Positions 47,045-57,357 of a DNA stretch of 64,000 bases are shown one piece after another. The notes under the pieces were generated by a model. It ran no database searches, was not told the DNA's origin, and saw nothing but the letters and a program-made list of their open reading frames with translations. The DNA is taken from contig OX465597.1 of assembly GCA_950022295.1 (NCBI GenBank), forward strand, positions 258,851,016-258,915,015, read 5' to 3'. Source of the DNA: Bromus sterilis. Taxonomy: Eukaryota; Streptophyta; Magnoliopsida; Poales; Poaceae. The position numbers were made by a program, and so were the translations under genes. The stretch's first letter is position 1. The number at the start of each line of letters is the position of its first letter.

Positions 47045-47889
47045 TGTTGCTTAATTCATAGGCAACCACTCCACCTATTATGCAAAGAGAGATAAAGTTC
47101 TTCCACTATGGTCGTTTTCGGCGGCTCTCATGGTCACCCAAAGTTACAACGGTGCTTCAAAGAAGAGCATTGGCAATGAACCCAAGATACATCTTTGTGG
47201 TGTCATACAAAATAAGCTCAAACATGGTGGCTTCGGCCACCGCCCCTTTCTGTGGGAGGGTTGCTTCGTGTTTGTGTTTGTTTCTTTTGATTTGAGTTGC
47301 ATTTTGATCACTCCGGGATTGCTCGTGCTTCTCCGTGTTGGTGTTGATCTCGGAGTGTTCTCATCCCGCTGATCTTTTAGAGTCTCCAACCCAAGCTCAC
47401 CCCCCTAAAACCTCCGCGGAAAAAGATCACCTCTCTTTGAATCTTGGCTGTGTTGTCCTGCTGCCAGCAGTACTACCTCTCGTAGGCACGGTACTACCAC
47501 TGTATCTGGGAAGAGGAATAACCGAAGGGGTACGGGGAGTTCCTCCCCATACCCCATTCAGTTACTTCCTCCTCTTGTCTGCAGCAGCGACGACCGCCCC
47601 GACGCCCACCCTCGGTGTGTCGATTCCGTGTCGTCCCCTTCGTCCTCCTCCGGTGGGATCAATCCCCACCCTTCCTGTGTTCCATGGATCCCGGTATTGC
47701 CCCTCTTCCCCCTCCCATTGGTTCATTTTCTTGAATCTTGTGTCTAGCGAAATGTCTTTTGGATCAACTAGATTTTTGGCTAAGTCTAGGTACTTTGAGG
47801 ACTTAGGGTGATTGCTAGATAGGGATGATGTACTATAGTTGGCTTTTTGTGGAGTTTTTGCACTACGGTATTACCGGATCTGAGATCCA

Positions 47890-48015
47890 TGCTCTCCGCC
47901 GCCCGTGCAGTACTACCGCTAGGATCCCGTGGTACTACCGCCCGCGCGGTACTACCTCTGGTCTTCAGCGGTACATCCGCTCGGCGGTACTACCGCCTGA
48001 GGCATGGTACTACCA
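47890..48015 (+). repeat. GGTACTACCGC-type repeats inside element D
   Basis: At least six copies of GGTACTACC or close variants occur in about 125 bp, with inverted neighbours (GCGGTAC...). The same word dominates the LTR palindromic blocks, there mainly in the opposite orientation. Confidence 0.7.
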
Positions 48016-48119
48016 TGTTGCCCAGACTGACAGCATGCTAAGTTCAGTACCTCTTTCATTTTGTTTCGAGCTTTTGCATCTCATGTGTTGCCTCTTCTGT
48101 TTCCTCGCGTTTGGTATTG

Positions 48120-49583
48120 GTCAGGTGATGGCTCTCGTCGGAACCCCAAGCGCAAGGCCAGTGGTGTTTCCTTCAATAATACTTCTTAGAAGAGGAAGGA
48201 ACCAGTCAAACCAGTTTCAGAGATTCCACTTCCCGAGTACAAGGCATACCGTGAAGTCAATACGTACCGCCGGGATCAAGACCCAGAGTTTGTTGGCACT
48301 CAGTTCTAGAACAAGGCTCAGAGTGATGTGTTCCATTTGATTCTGAAGGACAAGAATAACAAGTTTGTTCCGCATGTGAAGTCTGCCACCTGTGGCATAT
48401 GCGGGATCATCCCGACTACTTTGGGGAGGCTTATGCTTTATGTGAGAAGTTTGGGATTCTTGATATCATCTCTTTCCACAAGAGGTTCTATGCCTAGCTC
48501 CTTGCACAGTTCTATGCCACCGTGTACTTCACCAACCGTGAAGATCAGACCATCATTTGGATGTGCAAGGAGGAGCAGGTGAGCTGCACCCGGGAGGCAT
48601 TCATGAGGGCTCTGCATATTCCCGTCTCCACTAGGGATGAGCCAGTGGGCGTTCGTCCGCGCACCACAGGGAATGCCAAGAACAAGAGCTTGTTGGGTCC
48701 GTATCAGACATCTATTCCCTATACTGATGCAAAGGGAAATCAGAAGTACAGAGTGGTTCCCTGACAGTTCTTGGACATCATGCACCACATCTTCAGGACA
48801 CCTCTATTTCCCCGGGTGGGAAATATGGACATGGTTCACAGTTACCTGGTGAACATGTTGCTCCTCTGTGTGGAGTGCAAGGGCACAACGCAGACCTTCG
48901 ATGTTTGTGACATTATGTGGGAGGAGCTCTATCTTGTTGTGATGGAACGGAAGGTCCCAATTTATGGACCATATCTGCAGGTCCTCTTCGAGATCACTTG
49001 GGCAGCTACCTTGGAGGCAGAGGCACTTCCAGTTGGGCCTCTGACTGCTCACGATGAGGTCCAGCTGCGCATCAAGGAAAACTAGGTTTGAGGTCATGGT
49101 CCTGCTCATGGTTCTCCAGCTCGAGCCGGATCATATGAGGAGGTTCAGGAGGAGCCGGCGGCAGGTGGCGGCAGTGTTCCCCACACTCGCTCTGGTGCGA
49201 GCTTTGGCGTTGGTGGTTCGTCTTCTGCACAGGGTCCTAAGTAGCCTGGATGGGCTACCAAGCTCACCAGGAAGGTGAAGCCGCTATTTTTCCTTCAGAT
49301 AGACATTCAACACAGAATGTATGAGGCCCACTGGAGGGAGAAGGAGAACGCTAGGCTTCATAACGCCTTCTACAGGTCTCAGGGGATGAATGTGGCGGAA
49401 GGGTCCAAGAAGAACATCACTCCAGAGGATAAGTGGATCTCCAAGTTTGACCAGTGGGATCTCACCGATATTGTGCCTGGCCCCTCTTCCACCTCTCAGC
49501 AGCGAGCTACTGACGACCTAGAGACAGCAGTGGAGTCGAATGAGTTTGATGAGGACGAGGACTATGACGAGGACATCGAGTAG
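48120..49583 (+). pseudogene. Element D third ORF behind pol (Sirevirus extra ORF)
   Basis: Broken frames in one direction cover about 1.45 kb: about 48120-48400 (with basic NPKRKAS, and PEYKAYREVNTYRRD; two in-frame TAG codons), 48522-48764 (VYFTNREDQTIIWM, SCTREAFMRALHIP), 48771-49085 (MHHIFRTPLFPRVGNMDMVHSYLVN, ECKGTTQTFDVCDIMWEELYL) and 49275-49583 (YEAHWREKENARLHNAFYRSQ, then a Ser/Thr stretch and a strongly acidic C-terminus). Many Sireviruses have an additional ORF in this place, sometimes called envelope-like. I see no clear signal peptide here and do not assign a function. Stops and frameshifts at about 48200, 48310, 48400, 48765 and 49085 make it a pseudogene. Confidence 0.7.
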
Positions 49584-50078
49584 TCCATCACCATGGGGCG
49601 CTAGGTCGCTCTCTGCCTCTTTGGCGTCTCGATGCCAAAGGGGGAGAGAGTTTAGGTCTCCGATTTGCATCTTCTCAGGGTTTGGGGGCGAGTCACAAGT
49701 GTGTTTTATTTGTTTCATTTGCTCCGCTTGTGAACTCTGTTTATTTGCTTCGGTTTTTCAGTCCGTCTTGTGAGACTTCTGTGATGTATGGTGTGAGACA
49801 TACGCTATCCTTGTTCGTACTCTTATTGTCTGGTTATGTGATGCTATCCTATTACTTATTATGTTTATGCTCACATATGTGTTGCTTCTAACTAAGTATG
49901 GCCTAGTTTAAAAAATATAGGGGGAGTGTCTTCCTTATGTGTGTGTCTTGCATTCCAAAGGCATATCTAAATTGATGCACACATCTAGGGGGAGCATGTC
50001 TATATTTTGTAAATAAATGGCATGTTTTAAATTCCAAATTGTTTTATTGTGCAAATCTAGTGTTGTCATCAATACACC
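49584..50078 (+). other. Element D 3' untranslated region with polypurine tracts
   Basis: T-rich, non-coding. It contains purine tracts at 49637-49650 (AAAGGGGGAGAGAG), 49919-49926 and 49987-49994 (both AGGGGGAG). Repeated polypurine tracts upstream of the 3' LTR are a described Sirevirus feature. Confidence 0.75.
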
Positions 50079-50092
50079 AAAAAGGGGGAGAT
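50079..50092 (+). other. 3' polypurine tract of element D
   Basis: AAAAAGGGGGAGAT lies directly before the 3' LTR start TGATAGGG (50093). Confidence 0.9.
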
Positions 50093-50409
50093 TGATAGGG
50101 CATATTTCCCCTTGATTGGTTTTAGTGATTGATTAAAATACATTTGCGGATTAAACGGGTGCGATGAGCATTTCAGATAATTATATTCATGGCACAAGAC
50201 GGTTATTTCCCCCTCGGTGAATGAAGCGTGAAGTCAGAGTTTTCCTTTCGATTTCCTTTTTGGTAAATTGAGTCGTAGGGAAACCGTACTATTAAGAGGG
50301 GATCCGCTATGGGATGGTGGGTGGAATCATATCACACTCTCACTTTCTGCACCAACATTTTTCTCGTGCTTCATGGAGGTGTGGAACTTGGTAGCATTGG
50401 CTCCCTGGC

Positions 50410-50847
50410 TCTGCCAGGGCGGTTGTACCGCTCTAGGAGCGGTAGTACTGCGCCGCTGTAGTACCGGGACCTAGTACTGCACCCTCTACCGGAATCCCAC
50501 TAGACTATGCGGTAGTGTCCACGTCACTGGGGCTAGGTAGTACCGCTCCCAGTTCGGTAGTACCGTGGACCAGTACCGCACCCACTACTGGAATCCGACT
50601 GGACTCCGCGGTAGTGGGCACGGCACTGGCCCTCGGCAGTACCGTGGGGAGGTAGTACCATGCCCGGTACGGTAGTACCGCGCCGCGGTAGTACCGAGGC
50701 CAGTACCGCACCCATTACCGGAATCCCTCTGGACTCCACGGTAGTGGGCACGTTAGTGACCCTAGGCAGTACCGTTGGCACGGTAGTACCGCAGCCGGTA
50801 TGGTAGTACCGCACGTCGGTAGTACCGCTTCAGGAGCGGTACTACCG
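50410..50847 (+). repeat. GGTAGTACCG-type palindromic repeats, element D 3' LTR
   Basis: An uninterrupted block of some 440 bp with many GGTAGTACCG units, 'cagtaccgcacccactac' units and their inverted forms. It ends in the perfect 13 bp inverted repeat at 50817-50847. Confidence 0.87.
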
Positions 50848-50884
50848 TGGTTGGTGGGCTGCCGACGGATGCGTTTATTCCCAC

Positions 50885-50896
50885 CTATAAACGGGG
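50885..50896 (+). promoter_or_regulatory. Altered TATA box of element D 3' LTR
   Basis: CTATAAACGGGG replaces CTATAAAAGGGG of the 5' LTR. Confidence 0.5.
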
Positions 50897-51654
50897 GTCT
50901 TCTTCCCCATTGAGATTTACCTCATTAATTGTTGTCACCTCCATTGACGCCCAAGCTCTATTCTTGCCCGATCTATCTCCCTAGCCATCAAAACTTGTTG
51001 ATTCTCTAGAGTTTGGAAGAGGAGGCCCTAATCTACACTTCCACCAAAGGATATTTGATTCCCCCCATTAATCCCGTGTGGATATTGTTACTCTTGGGCG
51101 CGTTGGTGCCTAGACGGAAGAGGTCACCTTGAAGCCACATTCCATTGTGGTGAAGCTTCGTGGTTTCGTTGGGAGCCTCCAATTAAGTTGTCGAGATTGC
51201 CCCAACCTTGTTTGTAAAGGTTTGGTTGCCATCTTCAAGGCCACCTCGTAGTGGATCACGACATCTTGCATTGGTAAGAGCGTAAGGAGAAATAGGGTGG
51301 CCCTCGTTGGCTTCATGTGAGCATTGTGATCCTCACCCTCTCCAAACGGAGACGTACTTCTCGAAAGAGAAGGAACTTCGGTAACATATCCTTGTCTCCC
51401 GTGTTCCCTTTACCTTTACTTTGTGCAAGTTATTTTCATCGCATTTATCTTGCTTGTTTTTGTTGTGTTGCACAAGTTGGTATACAGGTTGTACACATAG
51501 TTGCATATCTAGCCAACCTATATTTATTGTTGAGCCTAATTTGTTAATAAAACCTTAAAAATTGTTAGTCGCCTATTCACCCCCCCCTTTAGTCGACATT
51601 CCGATCCTCTCACACGGGAGGCTAGGTATTAGCGGCACTTATAGAGAGTCCTTC

Positions 51655-52706
51655 AAGACTTCGAATATGTTCAACGATGTTTCCAACAACCACAATCTTG
51701 GCCATCACATCTTCTTAGATGTATGCCATCACATTAGGGTGTAGCAAGAATAACCAACTAGTAAGTTTCATTTATTTATTTACCATGGCTATATGATGAT
51801 CTCAATAGAGCTTAAAGATCATCGGGGTTCTAGTTTCATTTTTCCCAAATAGGTAGGCTAAAAGGGTATGTAGTGCTTCGCCTAATACAACTACTATCAT
51901 CCCATCCCAATTAATGTAGTAAATAATGATACCTAACAAGATACATAAGAAAGTAAAAATGTAGGACAAAGGGGTTGAGTTTTGAAGATGGCTTGCCTTC
52001 CTCGGCGTTGTATTCCGGTACGGATTCTTCGTCTTGGGAGGAGTCTTCTCCTGCAACGTCAAGCACTTCGTCTACGCGTTACGAAAAAGGTCACACATTA
52101 CAATCACAGCAATTACACAAAGCATACAAATAACAACACTCACACATAACCAAAGCATTACAACAACATCACAACAAGAGCAGCAACACGGTTGTAACAA
52201 TTTTAATAGGGTTTAGCTTAACATGATTTTATTACATAAGGTAGCAAGGAAATTATATCACAAGATATTAATCAAGTAACAATTATTTTATTATCTTTTT
52301 TTAACATGGGGTTAAGCAAGTATTTAACACATATAGTAGCAAGTTTTAATTCACAAAGAATTTAATACATGATTCAATATAATAATTTTTTATTACTTTT
52401 AGGGCAGGTTAACGTGGTTATTAAAGTGGAGCAATCAACAAGATTAAAGAATAATAATGCACATAAGAGAAAAGTTCATATCAATTCGTTATTTTATTCC
52501 AACAATATTTTTTTAGTTATTTTATTTTTATTAAATAAATGCAACATAATTAGCTACTGACCAAAGGACATTTTAATGAAGTGCTAAAAATTAATATCAC
52601 TAACATAAAAAAAGAAAATTAAACTAGCGAGCAAATTAATAACAAATGCCAACAATTTTAATTAAGCCAAACCAAATTCTAGTCATGCAAAAAAAATAAA
52701 GCATAA
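51655..52706 (-). repeat. Tandem duplication in element C LTR, copy 1
   Basis: A 1052 bp unit is followed directly by a second copy. The offset is constant at 1052 from 51659/52711 onward. At the junction AAGA is shared between the two start points. Both copies show the same order of blocks, including 'gtcaagcacttcgtctacgcg' and the AT-rich second half. Short frames repeated in both copies (52034-52216, 53087-53269) are not regarded as genes. Confidence 0.92.
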
Positions 52707-53757
52707 AAGACTTCGAATATGTTCAACGATGTTTCCAACAACCACAATCTTGGCCATCACATCTTCTTAGATGTATGCCATCACATTAGGGTGGAGCAAG
52801 ATTAACCAACTAGTAAGTTTCATTTAATTATTTACCATGGCTATATTATTATCTCAATAGATCTTAGAGATCATCGGGGTTCTAATTTCATTTTTTCCCA
52901 AATAGGTAGGCTAAAAGGGTATGTGGTGGTTCGCCTAACACAACTACTATCATCCCCTCCCAATTGATGTAGTAAATAATGATACATAACAACATACATA
53001 AGAAAGTAAAAATGTAGGACAAAGGGGTTGAGTTTTGAAGATGGCTTGCCTTCCTCGGCGGTGTATCCTGGTACGACTTCTTCGTCTTGGGAGGATGCTT
53101 CTCCTGCAACGTCAAGCACTTCGTCTACGCGTTACGAAAAAGGTCACACGTTACAATCATAGCGATTACACAAAGCATACAAATAACAACACTCACACAT
53201 AACCAAAGCATTACAACAACATCACAACAAGAGCAGCAACATGGTTGTAACAATTTTAATAGGGTTTAGCTTAACATGATTTTATTACATAAGGTAGCAA
53301 GGCAATTATATCACAAGATGTTAATCAAGTAACAATTATTTTATTAGTTTTTTTAACATGGGGTTAAGCAAGCATTTAACACATATAGTAGCAAGTTTTA
53401 ATTCACAAAGAATTTAATACATGATTCAACATAATAATTTTTTATTACTTTTAGGGCAGGTTAACGTGGTTATTAAAGTGGAGCAATCAACAAGACTAAA
53501 GAATAATAATGCACTTAAGAGAAAAGTTCATATCAATTCGTTCTTTTATTCCAACAATATTTTTTTAGTTATTTTATTTTTATTAAATAAATGCAACATA
53601 ATTAGCTACTGACCAAAGGACATCTCAATAAAGTGCTAAAAATTAATATCACTAACATAAAAAAGAAAATTAAACTAGCGAGCAAATTAATAACAAATGC
53701 CAACAATTTTAATTAAGCCAAACCAAATTCTAGTCATGCAGAAAAATAAAGCATAAA
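52707..53757 (-). repeat. Tandem duplication in element C LTR, copy 2
   Basis: Second copy of the 1.05 kb unit, with scattered substitutions and single-base indels against copy 1. It ends at GCATAAA, where the LTR continues with unique sequence. Confidence 0.92.
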
Positions 53758-54483
53758 TATATAAGCAGCACAAAATTTGTTTCAAAATTTTCTGACATAT
53801 AGTTATTTTTCTAGAATTGTTTAGGTTCTGCAGATTTAATAAAAAGGAAAAGCTTCAGCAATCCAACCCGAGGCTATACTGCTCCCATGGTAAAAAAATT
53901 CCTAGCGGGTTGGGCCTGTCCTTTGTGGCGCGCTGGCTGTATGTTTTGAGGATGAAAAGGTACGGGGCGCACTGGGTCGTTGGATGCGCATCTGATTGGA
54001 CGGTCGGGGGATCGTCTCCCTGCTTGGCTCGGTCTTGAGACCTAGCTCACAGTCATGAAGGTCAGGGGGCAAGGTGAGCTCACCGGAGGTGCTCCCGGAG
54101 GAGGAGGTCGACGACGAGTGGAAGAGTGGATGCGTCTCGACGAGGGGAACCCATTTTTGGGGTGCCGGGCGGTGGTGGTTGATGACGAAGCGGGCGGCTC
54201 GGGGTAGACGGCGTCCTGGACGTGGTCGGGTCCTTCTCGAGGGCGATCGTCGGAGGCCTCCGGAGCAACGCCGGTGAGAGAGGCAGAGGGGGGCGCGCCT
54301 CGCCGACCTCCTCTCATACCCTCCTTCCCTCTCTTTTCTTCTCCTTCTCCCTTATACTTTCCTCCTTCCTCTCGGCTCCTACTCTGCTTTTTTTCTCGGG
54401 ATGGTAAGGGCGGGCGAGGTAGTGGCTGGAGGTAGCGGGGAGCTGGGCTTGGTGTGGTGTGGAGGAGCAGTGGGCTGGGGTCT

Positions 54484-54493
54484 CTTATATAAG
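54484..54493 (-). promoter_or_regulatory. TATA box of element C LTR (minus strand)
   Basis: CTTATATAAG is palindromic. On the minus strand it is followed by GAGACCCC and a GC-rich leader with pyrimidine tracts, consistent with the minus-strand orientation of C. Confidence 0.55.
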
Positions 54494-55320
54494 CGCACGC
54501 GAGGAGCGTTTTGTGGAAGAACGACGAGGGCTCGAGCAGGAGCGCGCGCTCGCTGCGCCACGCCTCGGTCGACAATAGGGCGATGCGAATGGCTACGGGT
54601 GACGTGAACCTGCTAGCATGAGCACGGGCCCGCCAGATGATGTCAGCGCTGACGTCCATAGCGTGCAGAGAGGCTGCCAGGTGGGGTTGGCTTGTCCAAG
54701 GCTGGAGGCAGGAGAAGGGGGGGCGTGATATAGGGTAGTGGGAGATGGGCTTCGGCCCAGTAGTCTAGTTTTTTATTATTAGATTTGTAAATATTTATCT
54801 TCCGATTTGATTTACATTTGAAGCAAAATTTCAAGATTAAGCTCCTAAATAATTTATAAAAGTTCAGGAGTGTCATCTCATTTATTTAAAGTTTTAGGGA
54901 ATTTGTAATGGTGTTGATAGTATTATCACTATTGTAGTATTAACAACTAATAAATTAGCATTTTTTAAATATTTTTATTTAATACATTCTGCTATAGAGG
55001 TATTTTTAGTGATTTAAATAATGAATTTCTGTGAAGTTAAATATTTATTTACATCATATTTTAATGATTATAATTCCCTATGTGTGGCTATTATAGTATG
55101 AGTGGAGTACTAAACATTTTTATTGGTTGATATTTTTTTAGCATGACAAAAAAACTATTCTTGGCAACAAAATAACTAGCAAGGCATGACAAGCTTAACA
55201 CAATACAATGCAGGCATATCATGGCAATTTTACAACTATTACAACACAACTAGCAAAGTTTTTTGTTAACCGAAATTTTTGCTATATTAATAACAGGGTA
55301 ATAAAAGTTGGGATGTGACA

Positions 55321-55447
55321 CAATAGCACCCTTGAGGCGACTAATCTCGCGCTCCGCGTCTCTAAGCCTCAAGCAGATGGACTCGTAGGCCCGCTCACGG
55401 TCGTCCTCCTTCAGGAACTTCCTAGACCGAGAAACGCCTGGGGTGGC
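55321..55447 (-). pseudogene. F1 gene, most downstream exon in the window, cut by element C
   Basis: On the minus strand, a splice acceptor TTTTGCTGTAG ends at 55448 and is followed by an open frame with SRSRKFLKEDDRERAYESI and LRDAEREISRLK, a charged helix likely to be coiled coil. The frame is open up to 55321, where the LTR of C begins. The coding sequence presumably continues on the far side of C. Confidence 0.55.
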
Positions 55448-55602
55448 CTACAGCAAAAGGATAACAGTGTCAAGCAGAAAGAAAATTATGGCATGAAATA
55501 GAGCTAGGAAGCTTCATCATCAAGTCAGGATCCAACATTCTCCCACCATTAAAATAGATTATTACAAAAGGTTCATCAGGAAAGCAGAAAGATAAAAGTT
55601 CC

Positions 55603-56028
55603 CTAATCCGAGCCAGAAGGTTTGCGAGTATCAGACTCCACAACTAATTGCAGCTGGCAAGAAAGACGAGTGGCCCGCGCACTTTGATCATCCTTATAAC
55701 TGTGCAAGCTGTCCACCATGGCATCCTCTATGGGAATCCCATGCCCCAGAAGAACAACAAAGGACATCGTGGGACCACTCACCACTGTCTTGCGAACCAA
55801 GCCCTCCAAACGATCAGCATTCGGCCAAATGCCGCAACTCGTAGGTCAAGGCCCTCAGGACGATTCTCCTCCTCCAGATACATGTGCTCGTGAAGAAGCT
55901 TTAGGAGAGTAGACGCGCGGCCGCATACATCCTTCAAGGCATTAGCGGCACTCAGCACCACATCCACAGCACCATGAAGGGTGCCTGAGTCTGCAGGAGC
56001 AGCCGTTGCTACCTCAACACTCATGGCA
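55603..56028 (-). pseudogene. F1 gene, exon 6 region
   Basis: The acceptor GGCGGTGCAG ends at 56029. The frame then reads MSVEVATAAPADSG, VDVVLSAANALKDVCGR and LLKLLHEHMYLEEEN, a helical region. Near 55815 the open frame changes, and a second frame (55603-55809) follows. A good donor (GTGAGTGG) lies near 55784, so 55603-55780 may be intron rather than exon. The exact structure is not settled. Confidence 0.45.
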
Positions 56029-56111
56029 CCTGCACCGCCAAGAATCCACAGTGATCAACAACTCAAGAAAAAAATCACAGGAAGGAAGAAGAACCAGAAC
56101 AATCTACTTAC

Positions 56112-56202
56112 CCGCCAAGGTACTCACCAGGTCGCGGAGGCGACCGCACTCAACAACTTTCACGTGCTGGAGCTTCTCGTCAGCCTGCCGCATCCTTACG
56201 AC
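56112..56202 (-). pseudogene. F1 gene, exon 5
   Basis: The acceptor TTTTGCTGTAG ends at 56203, and the exon reads RMRQADEKLQHVKVVECGRL. There are two possible donors: GTAAGTAG after 56112 or GTGAGTACC after 56128. The following intron is short (about 80-100 bp). Confidence 0.5.
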
Positions 56203-56275
56203 CTACAGCAAAAGGGTCACTCAAGCATCAAGCAAGCAAGGAAACCACAATCAATAGGGAATGTAAGTCACTCAC

Positions 56276-56369
56276 GATGCATGGTGGTCATGCTATCTTG
56301 GGCTGCATCATGAGCACCCCGAGCATGATCAGCATCAGTCAGCACTTTCTCACACATACGGAAGAACGG
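56276..56369 (-). pseudogene. F1 gene, exon 4
   Basis: Acceptor TTCTGTTCCAG, donor GTGAGTGAC. The open frame contains CEKVLTDADHARGAHDAA, a helical segment. Confidence 0.5.
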
Positions 56370-56419
56370 CTGGAACAGAAAAGACTCGCAGAAATCAGAG
56401 ACAAGCAAAGGTCAACCAA

Positions 56420-56625
56420 ACTCCAGACTGCAACCAACCACAAGTGGTTTCTCGCAACCTTGGGGGCTACTCCCATTGGGAGCGCTTCCGCGCCCCCAAT
56501 GACAAACAGAAGCGCACGGAGAAGCAGGAAAAATCAAGTTTAAGACTGCGACCAACCACAAGTGGTTGCTCACAGCCTCGGGGGCTACTCCCATCGGGAG
56601 CGCTAACGCGCCCCCAATACAAGTC
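56420..56625. repeat. Tandem repeat inside an F1 intron
   Basis: Two copies of an approximately 82 bp segment (56420-56500 and 56541-56625) share 'ccaaccacaagtggtt', 'gggggctactcccat' and 'cgcgcccccaat', about 120 bp apart. They lie in the intron between exons 3 and 4. Confidence 0.7.
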
Positions 56626-56647
56626 TGATGAAAGGAAGACAACGTAC

Positions 56648-56936
56648 CCGCTCAGCCATGCGATCAAAGAATTTGGCCTTCTCTTCAATAGGGAGGTCCT
56701 TCTTCTCTAGGAAGTACCCCTCGGGAAACACGGGTTTCGTGTCCGGAGGAGAATCACCCTCGGCAGCAGCCGCAGTAGCAGACCCGCCTGATGGAGCAAT
56801 CGCGGGGTTCGCACCCGCGCCAGAAGCCGCAGGAGTTGCGGAAGGAGCCGACTGACCAGCCGCAGCACCGGAGTCAGTGGATTGAAGATCCATAGCAGCG
56901 GTACTTGTTGAGGACAAAGTCTGCATGGGGGCAGTA
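56648..56936 (-). pseudogene. F1 gene, exon 3
   Basis: Acceptor TTTATTTGTAG, donor GCGG|GTACGT. The frame is rich in Ala, Ser, Gly and Pro, then VFPEGYFLEKKDLPIEEKAKFFDRMAER. The low-complexity part is probably disordered. Confidence 0.5.
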
Positions 56937-57010
56937 CTACAAATAAAACGTCATCAGAACAGAAATTTAAATACAGCAATGTAACCATCCAGACGAGAAA
57001 AATCACGCAC

Positions 57011-57357
57011 CCAATCGGCGTAGCACCAACGCGAAGCAGCACCCCAAGTTTTCCCCTTTTCGGAGCAGCAAAAGGAGGGCAAGGAGCAACAACAAGCGTG
57101 AATGGTGGAAGCCCACCACCCTCCACGGCCCACTCAGCAACACTTGAGGAGCGATTGCATTTGAAGCACAATGGCTCTTCCTCGTCTTCAGAAGCCGATG
57201 GTCGATCACCAACACTTGCCCCCACGGACTCGCCAGTATCAGCATGAGAAGCATCGCCACCAACTACGGGCGTAGGATCCCCCATGGCTGCATCAGGCTC
57301 ATCATGTATCTCCGCATCCTCAGGCTGCGGTGGATTGTTCAACAATGAAACATGGCC
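57011..57357 (-). pseudogene. F1 gene, exon 2
   Basis: The acceptor TTTTTCTTGCAG ends at 57358 and a donor GTGCGTG starts at 57010. The frame starts GHVSLLNNPPQPEDAEIHDEP and is acidic (SASEDEEEPLC), followed by CFKCNRSSSVAEW and a proline-rich end. It is probably a linker. Confidence 0.5.

Larger units (their letters stand above)
46896..48110 (+). other. Element D region between pol and third ORF
   Basis: The region begins with an extra piece repeating the end of RNase H (FEIM is followed by another 'tcgagatcatgtgaa'). It contains an upstream polypurine tract (47037-47044), and stretches rich in CGGTACTACCG-type words (about 47460-47500 and 47890-48015) that resemble the LTR repeats. I see no convincing gene, although short frames exist (47335-47811). 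Confidence 0.55.
28730..51612 (+). mobile_element. Element D: Sirevirus-like Ty1/Copia retrotransposon
   Basis: LTRs of about 1.5 kb (28730-41417 interrupted; 50093-51612) start TGATAGGG and end in CTTTCA or CTCTCA. The exact duplication CACGG occurs at 28725-28729 and 51613-51617. The interior has gag, protease, integrase, a truncated reverse transcriptase, and RNase H, the Copia order. It also has an extra ORF behind pol, several polypurine tracts and palindrome-rich LTRs. These last three traits are known hallmarks of the Sirevirus genus, so I infer that lineage. Deletions in integrase and reverse transcriptase make this copy non-autonomous. Confidence 0.9.
50093..51612 (+). repeat. Element D 3' LTR (1520 bp)
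   Basis: Uninterrupted. It shows the empty sites of S3 and E. The palindromic block is at 50410-50847, the altered TATA box at 50885, and the end CTCTCA is followed by the CACGG duplication. Confidence 0.93.
22248..55320 (-). mobile_element. Element C: chromovirus-like Ty3/Gypsy retrotransposon (5' part, minus strand)
   Basis: Order on the minus strand: 5' LTR (27698-55320, interrupted), tRNA-Met-type primer site, gag, protease, reverse transcriptase, RNase H and integrase. The gag-PR-RT-RH-IN order defines Ty3/Gypsy. The sequence style (tRNA-Met primer, motif FIDDIFIYSKT) fits the Del/Tekay chromovirus lineage, by inference. The rest of integrase and the 3' LTR lie left of the window, beyond LTR X. 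The element carries several stops and frameshifts and three direct insertions (X, S2, D), so it is old and inactive. Confidence 0.85.
27698..55320 (-). repeat. Element C 5' LTR, interrupted by element D
   Basis: The plus-strand start TGTGGGCACCCC (27698) is paired with the end GGGATGTGACA (55320). On the minus strand this reads TGTCACATCCC...GGTGCCCACA. Without element D and one duplication (28730-51617) about 4.7 kb remain, of which 1.05 kb is a tandem duplication. A GC-rich segment (about 54040-54770) and a minus-strand TATA box at 54484 form the probable promoter area. The outer edge at 55320 rests on the terminal sequence and on the resumption of F1 exon sequence at 55321; the partner LTR is outside the window. 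Confidence 0.75.

Noticed and set aside
50410..50847. CRISPR-like array of short repeated units
   Set aside because: The units are irregular, inverted and directly adjacent, with no unique spacers of constant length. The context is a plant Copia LTR.
54042..54659. A 205-codon minus-strand frame in the GC-rich part of the element C LTR
   Set aside because: Low-complexity Pro/Ser/Arg composition, located at the predicted promoter and leader, with competing frames on the other strand.
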